In this document: in pieces, positions 24,770-32,569 of the stretch
Position numbering within the stretch: the stretch's first letter is position 1
Layout of the letters: every line of letters starts with the position of its first letter
Assembly: GCA_963205315.1 (NCBI GenBank)
Contig: CAUJIO010000051.1
Coordinates: forward strand, 1 to 64,000
Length of the DNA stretch: 64,000 nucleotides
Reading direction: 5' to 3'
DNA from: Pseudomonadota bacterium
GTDB lineage: Bacteria; Pseudomonadota; Alphaproteobacteria; Rhizobiales; Aestuariivirgaceae
Translations under genes and position numbers: made by a program
The notes under the pieces: model-generated
Told to the model about the DNA's origin: nothing
Seen by the model: only the letters and a program-made list of their open reading frames with translations
The model's database searches: none

Positions 24770-24811
24770 ATATAACAATTGTATTATATAGAGAGGCTTT
24801 CTGTACAGCAA
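24770..24811 (-). promoter_or_regulatory. Promoter with operator site D (ATATAAC-AATT-GTATTATAT)
   Basis: Read leftward: -35 TTGCTG (24811-24806), 17 bp, -10 TATAAT (24788-24783). The palindrome ATATAAC-N4-GTATTATAT covers 24770-24789, over and just past the -10. It controls the SDR gene at 24734-23967. Confidence 0.62.
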
Positions 24812-24892
24812 AATTATCTCGGGGGTCCAGCAGGTCGCTTGAGGCCCGGGTTTAAAGGCCCGGAAATTCGCTGCAAATGGCGCAGCTCTCTG

Positions 24893-24938
24893 TTGACGAA
24901 GGCGACAACCATCGTATATTGATACAAGCGTTATAAAT
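24893..24938 (+). promoter_or_regulatory. Promoter with operator site E (TTGATAC-AAGC-GTTATAAAT)
   Basis: TTGACG (24893-24898), 16 bp, TATATT (24915-24920), then the palindrome TTGATAC-N4-GTTATAAAT at 24919-24938. It lies immediately upstream of the DUF1330 gene. The right arm is identical to that of sites B and C; the left arm is weaker. Confidence 0.6.
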
Positions 24939-24956
24939 ATTTGAGTGGAGACCGGA

Positions 24957-25247
24957 ATGCCCCGCGCTTTGATGCTTGTTCAAGCCACCATCACAGACCC
25001 CGCGGCCTGGGGTGCATATGCGAAGGCGAGCGGTCCCGTCATGTCGAAGTGGGGTGCGGAACTGATCGTGAAGCCTGACAGCCTCGAGGTGCTCGAAGGC
25101 CAGTCGCGCCCGCGCGTCGTCGTCTTCGCCTTCGAGAGCATGGAAAAGGCGCGTGGTTTCTGGAATAGCCCGGAATACGCGGAACTCAAGGCGATGCGGA
25201 TCGGTGCCGGAGAGGCGGATTTTCTTCTGCTCGAAGAGGCGCGCTAA
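24957..25247 (+). CDS. DUF1330-family small protein
   Basis: 96 residues from ATG 24957 (gtggag upstream). This is a ferredoxin-like alpha/beta dimeric fold, with ALMLVQATITDPAAWGAYAK at the start and VVFAFESMEKARGFWNSPEY in the middle, as in DUF1330 proteins. The function is unknown in the family. Its promoter carries operator E, and an intrinsic terminator follows, so it forms a one-gene unit of the regulon. Confidence 0.82.
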   Translation: MPRALMLVQATITDPAAWGAYAKASGPVMSKWGAELIVKPDSLEVLEGQSRPRVVVFAFESMEKARGFWNSPEYAELKAMRIGAGEADFLLLEEAR

Positions 25248-25298
25248 GGGTCTCGATGGCCGCGTGGTCTGACGGCGCGGTGTCATGTCAATAAGGAG

Positions 25299-25334
25299 CA
25301 GGGCGGTGCCTCTTGGCAGCGCCCTGTTCATCTT
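25299..25334 (+). terminator. Intrinsic terminator after DUF1330 gene
   Basis: CAGGGCGGTGCC (25299-25310) and GGCAGCGCCCTG (25315-25326) form a 12-bp stem with one mismatch and a TCTT loop, followed by TTCATCTTT. Confidence 0.7.
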
Positions 25335-25397
25335 TGAAATATGCCTCCAGGACTTCTCGAAAGGCTGTTTATTTAAAGCGGCCATTATAAAAACTGC

Positions 25398-25444
25398 TTG
25401 ACTTGCTGGCCGTTCAGGCCGTTAATATTACGGCCGTAACAAAA
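25398..25444 (+). promoter_or_regulatory. Promoter with operator site F (ATATTAC-GGCC-GTAACAAAA)
   Basis: TTGACT (25398-25403), 17 bp, GTTAAT, then ATATTAC-GGCC-GTAACAAAA at 25425-25444 with a perfect inner TTACGGCCGTAA palindrome. It is upstream of the binding-protein gene at 25472. The left arm is the same as that of site A. Confidence 0.6.
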
Positions 25445-25471
25445 AAAACCGTTGGCGGCTGGAGGAAACAC

Positions 25472-26572
25472 ATGAACGTACTGAAGCTCGCAACAATATG
25501 CATGATTTCGGTTGGCGCCATGACCGCCACCGGATTGACCACCACCGCGATGGCGGACGGCGTTCTGCCGCCGGACATTCGCGCCAAGGCGACTGGAGAG
25601 GTCGTGTGGTGGGATGCGTCGGGCGGCGCCCTGACACGGGCTCGTGACGAGACCACGAACAAGCATTTCACCGAAGAGACTGGCGTGACGCTGAAAAGCG
25701 ACTTCAGTGCCGACATGACCAAGTTCTTCGCCGCCATGGAAAGCGGCGCGCCAGTGCCTTGGAGCGTCGTCGAGTTCGGAACCGAGGGCGATTTCTTGCG
25801 CGCACGAGACGCCGGGTATCTCGAGAAACTCGATCCGTCTATCGTACCGCTCGATAAGCTCAGCGAGGGCGGCTATTCGGAATATGGTATCAACACGATG
25901 CGCTACGGCATCGTGCTGACCTATAACACAACCAAGTTCTCGGGCGACGCCGCGCCGAAGAGTATGGCGGACCTCTATGATACACAGCGCTTCCCGGGCA
26001 AACGCTGTCTCTTCAAGTATCCGCAGTTCGGCGGCGTGCTGGAATCGGCGCTCATCGGCGACGGCGTGAAACCGAAGGATCTTTATCCGCTCGATCTGGA
26101 CCGCGCCTTCAAGAAACTCGATACCATAAAGTCCGACATCATTTGGTGGAACAACGGCGACGATGCCGTCCGGTTGATCGGCAGCGGCGAATGCACCATC
26201 GGCATCGCCTGGAGCGGCCGGGTTTACTCCGCAATCACCAACGACAAGGCACCTTTGGCGGTGCAGTGGCAGGACTCTGTCTATTCGAACTCCAACTACG
26301 CCGTACCGAAGGGTGCGCCCAATCCGGTCGCCGGCCAGGTCATGATCGCTCACTTTATCTCTGATATTGAAGGTCAGAAGGAGCTCGTTAAGAAGCTCAC
26401 CTATACGACCCCGATCAAGGCGATCCAGCTTTCCGACTATGGCACAGAGCTGGCTCCTTGGCTTGTCGCCGGCGAGAACGCGGAAAAGGCCTTCAAGGAG
26501 GATGCGGCTTACTACGCTAAGAACATCACAGAGATCGTCGACCGCTTCAATCGCTGGGTTGCGACGGAATAA
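25472..26572 (+). CDS. PotD-type ABC substrate-binding protein
   Basis: 366 residues from ATG 25472, with ggagg eight bases upstream. A Sec signal peptide of about 28 residues ends TTTAMA-DG. The mature part resembles extracellular binding proteins family 1 of the polyamine/iron type (VVWWDASGG near the start, then IVLTYNTTKFSGDAAPKSMA). It should capture the substrate for the ATPase at 5540 and the fused permease at 10682. It has its own promoter with operator F and its own terminator, which fits the higher expression needed for a periplasmic protein. Confidence 0.88.
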   Translation: MNVLKLATICMISVGAMTATGLTTTAMADGVLPPDIRAKATGEVVWWDASGGALTRARDETTNKHFTEETGVTLKSDFSADMTKFFAAMESGAPVPWSVVEFGTEGDFLRARDAGYLEKLDPSIVPLDKLSEGGYSEYGINTMRYGIVLTYNTTKFSGDAAPKSMADLYDTQRFPGKRCLFKYPQFGGVLESALIGDGVKPKDLYPLDLDRAFKKLDTIKSDIIWWNNGDDAVRLIGSGECTIGIAWSGRVYSAITNDKAPLAVQWQDSVYSNSNYAVPKGAPNPVAGQVMIAHFISDIEGQKELVKKLTYTTPIKAIQLSDYGTELAPWLVAGENAEKAFKEDAAYYAKNITEIVDRFNRWVATE

Positions 26573-26598
26573 TCACCAGTTACCATTACAAGCGCTGG

Positions 26599-26630
26599 CA
26601 GCGCCGCAATGCGGCGCTGTCATTCTTTTT
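26599..26630 (+). terminator. Intrinsic terminator after PotD-type gene
   Basis: CAGCGCCGC-AAT-GCGGCGCTG is a perfect 9-bp stem with a 3-nt loop at 26599-26619, followed by TCATTCTTTTT. Confidence 0.85.
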
Positions 26631-26940
26631 CCAGTATCGATAGACGAGCAGATAATTCGGTCTCTCACAAACAATTCGGCCCGGTGCTTCACGCAGCGGG
26701 CCGTTTCTTTTCTTGGCGTAGACCGATATTCAGCCCATGCAATCGAGTCGGCAAAGTCATCGTTCAATTCTCTCGCGGCATCCCACAGCTGCCTTTCTTC
26801 CCTGTTCATCGGCCCGAGGATGCGGACCGTACCGGTGGTTGATGACGACGTCGCCGGGATGCGGCAGGGGATCCTCCGCTCGTTGCGCCTTTGGGCCGGC
26901 CTTTGTGGGTTTGCCGGACTGCCCGGATTTGAGCCTGGTG
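26631..26940. other. Non-coding stretch with a second terminator-like hairpin
   Basis: No supported gene. CGGCCCG (26677-26683) pairs with CGGGCCG (26697-26703), followed by TTTCTTTTC. It looks like a second rho-independent terminator, perhaps the end of a gene that has been lost. The rest shows no recognisable coding content. Confidence 0.55.
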
Positions 26941-26944
26941 CGCA

Positions 26945-27189
26945 ACTACGCCCCCCCCATCAGATCCGCGTCAACGCCGTCTGCCCCGGCGAGATCCACC
27001 CGCCCATGCTCGAGCCGGGAGTAAAGCGCTCCGGCCGGGCCATTGCCGACCTCGACAGGGTCGCGCCATATGGCCGCATCGGCAAGCCAGAGGACGTGGC
27101 AGCCCCAAGTCGCCTTCCTGGCGAGTGAAGAAGTCCCCTCCATGTGCGGATCACTGGTTGAAATCACCCGTGCTCAGGCTGTAGTTTAA
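26945..27189 (+). pseudogene. SDR gene remnant (C-terminal fragment)
   Basis: The frame gives IRVNAVCPGEIHPPMLEPG and then PYGRIGKPEDVA, and after a frameshift VAFLASEEVPSMCGSLVEIT to a TAA at 27187. This is the C-terminal third of a short-chain dehydrogenase (the PG motif and GxPEDVAxxxxFLASE). The catalytic YxxxK part is missing, and a run of eight C lies at the upstream edge (about 26951). It is a decayed gene, unrelated in sequence to the SDR at 23967. Confidence 0.75.
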
Positions 27190-27212
27190 GCGGAGAACCC
27201 TGGAGACATGCA

Positions 27213-28592
27213 ATGAACCTCGCCCTCAATATCAACGACCTCGGACGCGTAACGGAGGCCGACCGCGCCCATGTCTGGCATCACCTGAGCCAGCACAAGG
27301 CCTACGAAACCGTTGATCCCCGCATCTTCGTCGAAGGCAAGGGGATCAGGCTGTGGGATGCCAAGGGCAAGGAATACATCGACGCCGTGTCGGGCGCCGT
27401 GTGGACCGTCAATGTCGGATATGGCCGCGAGAGCATCGCCAATGCGGTGCGTGACCAGCTCATCAAAATGAACTATTTCGCGGGTGCGGCCGGAACGGTG
27501 CCGGGAGCGCTCTTCGCGGAAGCGCTCATCGACAAGATGCCGGGCATGACACGTGTCTATTATTCGAACTCGGGCTCCGAGGCGAACGAGAAGGTCTACA
27601 AGATGGTGCGGCAGATCTCGCAGCGCCGTCACAAGGGCAAGAAGAACAAGATCCTGTTCCGCGAACGCGACTACCACGGAACCACCATCGCCACGCTGGC
27701 GACCTCTGGCCAGCCGCAGCGCGCCGCCCAGTATGGGCCCTTCCCCGATGGCTTCGTCATGGTGCCGCATTGCCTCGAATATCGCAAGCAATGGGACGTA
27801 GAGAATTACGGCGAGCGCGCTGCCGATGCGATCGAGGAAGTGATTCTCCGCGAGGGGCCGGACAGCGTGGGCTGCCTGGTGCTCGAACCCGTGACGGCGG
27901 GTGGCGGCGTCATCGTTCCGCCGGAAGGCTACTGGCCGTGCGTGCAGGAGATCTGCAGGAAATACGATATCCTGCTCCACATCGACGAGGTCGTCTGCGG
28001 GCTTGGCCGCACCGGCACATGGTTCGGTTATCAGCATTACGGCGTGAAGCCGGACTTCGTGACCATGGCGAAGGGTGTGGCCTCGGGCTACGCTGCCATC
28101 TCCTGCACGGTGACGACTGAAGAGGTTTTCGCCATGTTCAAGGACGATGCAGCGGACCCGATGAGCTATTTCCGCGACATCTCCACCTTTGGCGGCTGCA
28201 CGGCGGGACCGGTCGCCGCCCTCGAAAACATGCGGATTATCGAGGACGAGAAGTTGCTCGACAACACCACCCGCATGGGCGAACGCTGCCTCGGCAACCT
28301 TCGTGCACTGATGGAAAAGCACGCCGTCATCGGCGACGTGCGTGGTAAGGGCCTCTTCCTCGGCGCCGAACTGGTTGCAGACCGCAAGACCAAGGAGCCG
28401 CTGGATGAGAAGCGCGTTCAGGCCGTGGTGGCGAACTGCCTGGCACAGGGCGTGATTATCGGCGCGACCAACCGCTCCATTGAAGGCCTGAACAACACGC
28501 TCTGCCTCGCGCCAGCGCTGATCGCGACCGAGAGCGACATCGACGCCATCACGGCGGCGATCGACGCAGCGCTTACGGCTGTTGTGGGATAA
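27213..28592 (+). CDS. tpa: Taurine-pyruvate-type class III aminotransferase
   Basis: 459 residues. The sequence follows taurine-pyruvate aminotransferase closely over its whole length: RAHVWHHLSQHKAYETVDPR near the start, AVSGAVWTVNVGYGRESIA, YYSNSGSEANEKVYKMVRQI, ILREGPDSVG, HIDEVVCGLGRTGTWFGYQ (Asp 258), and TMAKGVASGYAAISCTV (Lys 287). The known reaction moves the amino group of taurine to pyruvate, giving sulfoacetaldehyde and alanine. No sulfoacetaldehyde acetyltransferase (xsc) or taurine transporter is in the window, so here it may act on another omega-amine of the cluster. ggag lies upstream of the ATG. Confidence 0.82.
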   Translation: MNLALNINDLGRVTEADRAHVWHHLSQHKAYETVDPRIFVEGKGIRLWDAKGKEYIDAVSGAVWTVNVGYGRESIANAVRDQLIKMNYFAGAAGTVPGALFAEALIDKMPGMTRVYYSNSGSEANEKVYKMVRQISQRRHKGKKNKILFRERDYHGTTIATLATSGQPQRAAQYGPFPDGFVMVPHCLEYRKQWDVENYGERAADAIEEVILREGPDSVGCLVLEPVTAGGGVIVPPEGYWPCVQEICRKYDILLHIDEVVCGLGRTGTWFGYQHYGVKPDFVTMAKGVASGYAAISCTVTTEEVFAMFKDDAADPMSYFRDISTFGGCTAGPVAALENMRIIEDEKLLDNTTRMGERCLGNLRALMEKHAVIGDVRGKGLFLGAELVADRKTKEPLDEKRVQAVVANCLAQGVIIGATNRSIEGLNNTLCLAPALIATESDIDAITAAIDAALTAVVG

Positions 28593-28601
28593 TCCTCGAA
28601 T

Positions 28602-28626
28602 CCAGGCCGGGTTTCGCCCGGCCTGG
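28602..28626 (+). terminator. Stem-loop after the tpa-like gene
   Basis: CCAGGCCGGG (28602-28611) pairs perfectly with CCCGGCCTGG (28617-28626), starting 9 bp after the stop. The stem is strong, but there is no U-run. Confidence 0.5.
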
Positions 28627-28799
28627 CGAACCGGGGTGCTGGGCGACGACATGAAGGAGCGCAGAGTCAGGCGGGTGCCATCTGCCGACGTCGACTCTCC
28701 GAAAGGTTCTCAACGGCTTCAAGGCCGTCGAAAGTGTGACTGGGCCGCATGCATCCCCGTTCTGGGGAGCAGTTCATTTTTCGGACACCTCAAAGAACG

Positions 28800-30236
28800 T
28801 CAGACCTGCGGCCGCAAGCCGATCCACGGTGCTGCTTCTTCCATCTGCCGCGCCAGACGCAGGATCGTGGCCTCATCGCCATAGCGTCCCACCAGCTGCA
28901 CACCGATGGGCGCTTTTTCGCGGCTCATGGCGCCGGGGACGGTGATGGCGGGGAGGCCGGAGATGTTGAACGAGAACATGTAGGCGGCATCCGACCAGCG
29001 GTGGAGATAGCGTTCGCGGTTGCCGTCTTCCATCGACCAATAACCAGGATGCCGCGGCGGTTGCGTCAGCGTCGGCGTCACGAAGACGTCAAACGGGTCC
29101 AGCTCCATGGCGATCGACTGGCCCGCCTTGCGGACCGCCCTGAAGCTCGCCGAATACTGCGTGGCGGAGAGCGTCTTGCCATATTGCAGCATCGACCAGT
29201 TGAAGGGCGCGAGGTCGTCTTGAGTTACAGGCCGCCCCACCACGGCGGCGAGCCGGTCAAATTCCCCCACGTGCTCCACTGCAACGATATCGTTGTATCG
29301 CCACCACGTGGCCTCGAGATCGAGCTTCAGATCATATTCCTCGACATCATGGCCGAGCTCGGCATGCAGCTTAGCGGCATTCTTGACCGCCGCCACCACG
29401 TCAGGCGCCAGCGGCTCGCCCCACGGCGCCTTCAGCGTGTAGGCCACCCGCAGGCGCTTCGGACGTTCGTCAAGCAATGACAGCCAGCTCTTCTCCGGCC
29501 GCGGCGGATTGTAGGGATCGCCGGGCAGCGAGCCCGCCGTGGCATCAAGGAAAGCTGCCGTGTCGCGAATGCTCCGCGTATGGCACAGCGCATAGATGCT
29601 GCCGAACCAGATATCGACATCGTCAGGCCCGTAGCTGATACGCCCGCGCGACGGCTTCAAGCCCACGACGCCATTGCACGAGGCTGGAACGCGGATCGAG
29701 CCGCCGCCGTCGGAGGCTTCGGCAATCGGCACCATGCGGGAGGCAACCGCAACCGCCGATCCGCCGCTCGAACCGCCGGCCGTGACGTTCGGGTTCCACG
29801 GATTGACCGTGGGCCCGTAGAGTTTGGGCTCGGAGGTGATGCACCAGCCATATTCCGGCGTGTTGGTGCGGCCCAGCAACGCCAGCCCCGAAGCCTTCAT
29901 GCGCCGCGACATTTCCGAATCGCGGTCGCAGACGAAGTCCTTGAGATAGCCAAGCCCGGCGGTGAGAGGTGTATCCTTCCACATTGAGCCGATGTTCTTG
30001 AGGAGAAACGGTACGCCTGCGAAAGGACCGCTGCCTGGGTTCTTCGCAACCTGCCGCGCGATGTCGAAGGTGCGGATGACCACGGCGTTGAGCTTGGGAT
30101 CGACTTTCTCGATCATCTCGATGGCGGTCTCGACGAGTTCCGATGCCGGCACCTCGCCGCGTCGCACCAGTTCCGCCTGCGCCAGCGCGTCAGACTCGAC
30201 ATAGAGCTTCCTCAGATCGTCGGTGACATGGGCCAT
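28800..30236 (-). CDS. Amidase signature family hydrolase (1)
   Basis: 478 residues from ATG 30236 (ggagagc upstream). The Ser-cisSer-Lys triad is visible: Lys in VPFLLKNIG near 86, TAGGSSGGSAVAVAS near 162-176 with the cis-Ser, and the nucleophile in SDGGGSIRVPASCNGVVGLKP near 183-203. It hydrolyses amide bonds in the cytosol. It is the last gene of a leftward run with the dimethylformamidase-like gene (46-bp gap), which points to small amides as substrates. The natural substrate is unknown. Confidence 0.88.
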   Translation of the reverse strand: MAHVTDDLRKLYVESDALAQAELVRRGEVPASELVETAIEMIEKVDPKLNAVVIRTFDIARQVAKNPGSGPFAGVPFLLKNIGSMWKDTPLTAGLGYLKDFVCDRDSEMSRRMKASGLALLGRTNTPEYGWCITSEPKLYGPTVNPWNPNVTAGGSSGGSAVAVASRMVPIAEASDGGGSIRVPASCNGVVGLKPSRGRISYGPDDVDIWFGSIYALCHTRSIRDTAAFLDATAGSLPGDPYNPPRPEKSWLSLLDERPKRLRVAYTLKAPWGEPLAPDVVAAVKNAAKLHAELGHDVEEYDLKLDLEATWWRYNDIVAVEHVGEFDRLAAVVGRPVTQDDLAPFNWSMLQYGKTLSATQYSASFRAVRKAGQSIAMELDPFDVFVTPTLTQPPRHPGYWSMEDGNRERYLHRWSDAAYMFSFNISGLPAITVPGAMSREKAPIGVQLVGRYGDEATILRLARQMEEAAPWIGLRPQV

Positions 30237-30281
30237 GATGCTCTCCGGTCTCCTGCTGTTTGGCACTAGCGATGGACGAGT

Positions 30282-32447
30282 TCACTCCGGCGGAAGCTCA
30301 GAGGCGAAGGCCTCGAGCACATTGGTGGTGATTCGGGCGATGTTGTTGTTGAAGTCGTTCCAGGCGAGTGCGCCGGCATAGGTCATGGAGCCGATCGAGA
30401 ACACGGCGCCGCCATTGTCCGTTGTGAAGTAGATCATGTCGGAGCGGACTTGGGACGGCTTGTGCTGCCCGCCTTGGTCGGGAAGGGCCAACGTCTGCTC
30501 CTCGATCACCAGTTGGTACTCATTGCCAAGCGGGGTGGAGGAGGCAAGGATATGCGCATGCGCCGGGCTGCCGAGTGATACGTCGTGGCGGTCTACCTCG
30601 TCGCCTGCCGCGCCACCCAGCACGTGGCCGAAATCGCCGACCAGCTCTTCGTTCACGCCCTTGAACAATGTCGCACCCGGCCCGCCATAGCTCGCGTCGA
30701 GCCGCTGGTAGCCGCTGCCCTTCGACCAGCCTTCGGAGGCGAAGCCCACGCCAACGAGACCGTGGGGCCCACGCCCGCGCGTCTTCCAGATGCCGCCCTG
30801 CTCGAGACTTGCGACATGGGTCCGTTCGCCATACGGCGCATCCCAGCAGCGCGTACCGGAATTATCCCGCCGCACCTCAATAACCCACGGCCGCTCGGGA
30901 TCATGGCTCGTCACCCAGTAGAAGCCGTTGCCGCCGAGATACATCAGCCGCCCGCCGGACTTGAGGTAGCTGTCGAGGCAGTCATGCCCAACGCGCGTCC
31001 AGTACTCGGGATGCGAACTCGTGACGATCACCTTGTACTTGTCGAGAAGTGCTGCGCCCTCGCGGTGCAGGTCCTCGTCGGTCGCGACGTGGAAGTCCAT
31101 GCCGGAACGTTCCAGCCACTCGACGAGATACATGTCTTGCGGAAAATGGCGGTAGGAGCCGGTGAGCCAGTTGGGATAGCCGGGCCTGACATTGATGATG
31201 GGCCGGCGCCGGCTGGAATAGCGCACCGGGGTTCCGTCTGAATGCGTGTCGTAGCACGAGCGGCCGAATTGCGGATCGGTGAACAGCAACTTCTCGTCGG
31301 GCGGAACCACCATGTCGTGGGTCATCACCGCCGAGAAGTCGAGAGCCGCCAAATGATCGTTGGCATAGGCGAGATAGGTGTTGGTTGAGGCGAGGAAGAG
31401 GGCAGAGGCGCCCTCTGTCTTCGGTCCCATCACGAAGAGCGGATAGTGTTCTGTCTCCGGACCCGCCGACAACTTCACGGCATAGACGCCGCTCTTCAGA
31501 CTCTTGGGCAGGATGAAGTCCAGGTCATGGCTCCAGTCGGCGTCGACCATGTCGTCTTCGTGGAACTGCAAGGCGCAATATTGCTCCGGCGTCTCGATGA
31601 AGGAGTCGCTGCGGCCATCCCAGTTGCGGCCCGTCACGCCACGCTCGACTCCGTTGACGAGTTCGCCGTCTGGAACGCCTCGCACAAGTGACCTCAGCGC
31701 GCGGGAAGACCAGTCGCTGCCGATCAGCCAGTCAGCGCTGGCTTTGACCTTTGTGGAACCGGTAAGGTGAAGCTCGCGGCACTCGCCGGCAGCGAGGACC
31801 GACGAGTAGAGGCGCGGGGAGTCGATCTTGCCATTGTAACAGTCGACGGCGCGGCGTGCGGCATCGGCACCCGTGGAGGCGAGCATCAGGACCTCGGGGC
31901 GGCCGATGGCGCAGCTTGCACCCTCGTCGCGTGCGTGGCGCATTCGCGTGTGGCCCTTGAGCAGATAGACATCGAGTGCGGAGCCTTCGGGACCGACCGT
32001 CGCCACCACCGAGTACCAGTTGCGCGCCAGGATAGGCATATCGGACGTCACCAGCGTTTCGCCCTGCGTGAGACTCAGCCGGCCATTTGCCACGACCAGC
32101 TTCAGCATCCCGCCGGAATGTTCGATTGCCCACACCGTCTGCGGTCCCTTGGCGGGAAGGGTGGGCCAGATTGCGCAGGAGAGGCTGAGGCTTCCGTCAG
32201 CCTGTCCGCCGCCCAGGGGCAGGCGCGCATAGGAGCCAACGGGGCAATGCTGTATCCGGCCCGGCACGGTCATCACCGCGACCTCCGCAACGGCCTCGCT
32301 GTCGATGCGGCATTCGCCGGCGGCACCGGGCCCCTTGGGAAGACGGACAAGTTCGGCCCGCACTTCGGGAAGTGGAGTGCTGATCGCCATGCGTACGCGC
32401 TCACCGGGACGTCTTGACCATTCCTCGAAATAGGCACGGATCTGCAT
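30282..32447 (-). CDS. N,N-dimethylformamidase large-subunit-like protein
   Basis: 721 residues, close to the roughly 760 of the DMFase large subunit. The first third is beta-rich with a LamG-like stretch (about 85-245, with YNGKIDSPRLYSSVL). The second part, from about 290, has the family's glutamine-amidotransferase-like fold, with FLASTNTYLAYANDHLAA, INVRPGYPNWLTGSYRHFPQ, VTSSHPEYW and YLGGNGFYWVTS. DMFase uses a mononuclear iron held by two Tyr and one Glu; the conserved HPEYW Glu and several Tyr are present. The known reaction turns dimethylformamide into dimethylamine and formate. No gene for the small (about 130 residue) subunit lies nearby. Ribosome-binding gggag precedes the ATG. Confidence 0.82.
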   Translation of the reverse strand: MQIRAYFEEWSRRPGERVRMAISTPLPEVRAELVRLPKGPGAAGECRIDSEAVAEVAVMTVPGRIQHCPVGSYARLPLGGGQADGSLSLSCAIWPTLPAKGPQTVWAIEHSGGMLKLVVANGRLSLTQGETLVTSDMPILARNWYSVVATVGPEGSALDVYLLKGHTRMRHARDEGASCAIGRPEVLMLASTGADAARRAVDCYNGKIDSPRLYSSVLAAGECRELHLTGSTKVKASADWLIGSDWSSRALRSLVRGVPDGELVNGVERGVTGRNWDGRSDSFIETPEQYCALQFHEDDMVDADWSHDLDFILPKSLKSGVYAVKLSAGPETEHYPLFVMGPKTEGASALFLASTNTYLAYANDHLAALDFSAVMTHDMVVPPDEKLLFTDPQFGRSCYDTHSDGTPVRYSSRRRPIINVRPGYPNWLTGSYRHFPQDMYLVEWLERSGMDFHVATDEDLHREGAALLDKYKVIVTSSHPEYWTRVGHDCLDSYLKSGGRLMYLGGNGFYWVTSHDPERPWVIEVRRDNSGTRCWDAPYGERTHVASLEQGGIWKTRGRGPHGLVGVGFASEGWSKGSGYQRLDASYGGPGATLFKGVNEELVGDFGHVLGGAAGDEVDRHDVSLGSPAHAHILASSTPLGNEYQLVIEEQTLALPDQGGQHKPSQVRSDMIYFTTDNGGAVFSIGSMTYAGALAWNDFNNNIARITTNVLEAFASELPPE

Positions 32448-32569
32448 GAAAATCTCCCTCTGCGGACAGCCTTGATGATGCAGGGGGAGCTTCGGGCGCG
32501 GAATGTCTGACAGTCCACTATTTCTGGGCGGTGAGACGCTTGATGCCGAGGGGAATGCTAGGCTCTGCC

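Noticed and set aside
27213-28592. Complete taurine degradation pathway
   Set aside because: Only the aminotransferase is present; no xsc, transporter or regulator of the taurine pathway is in the window.
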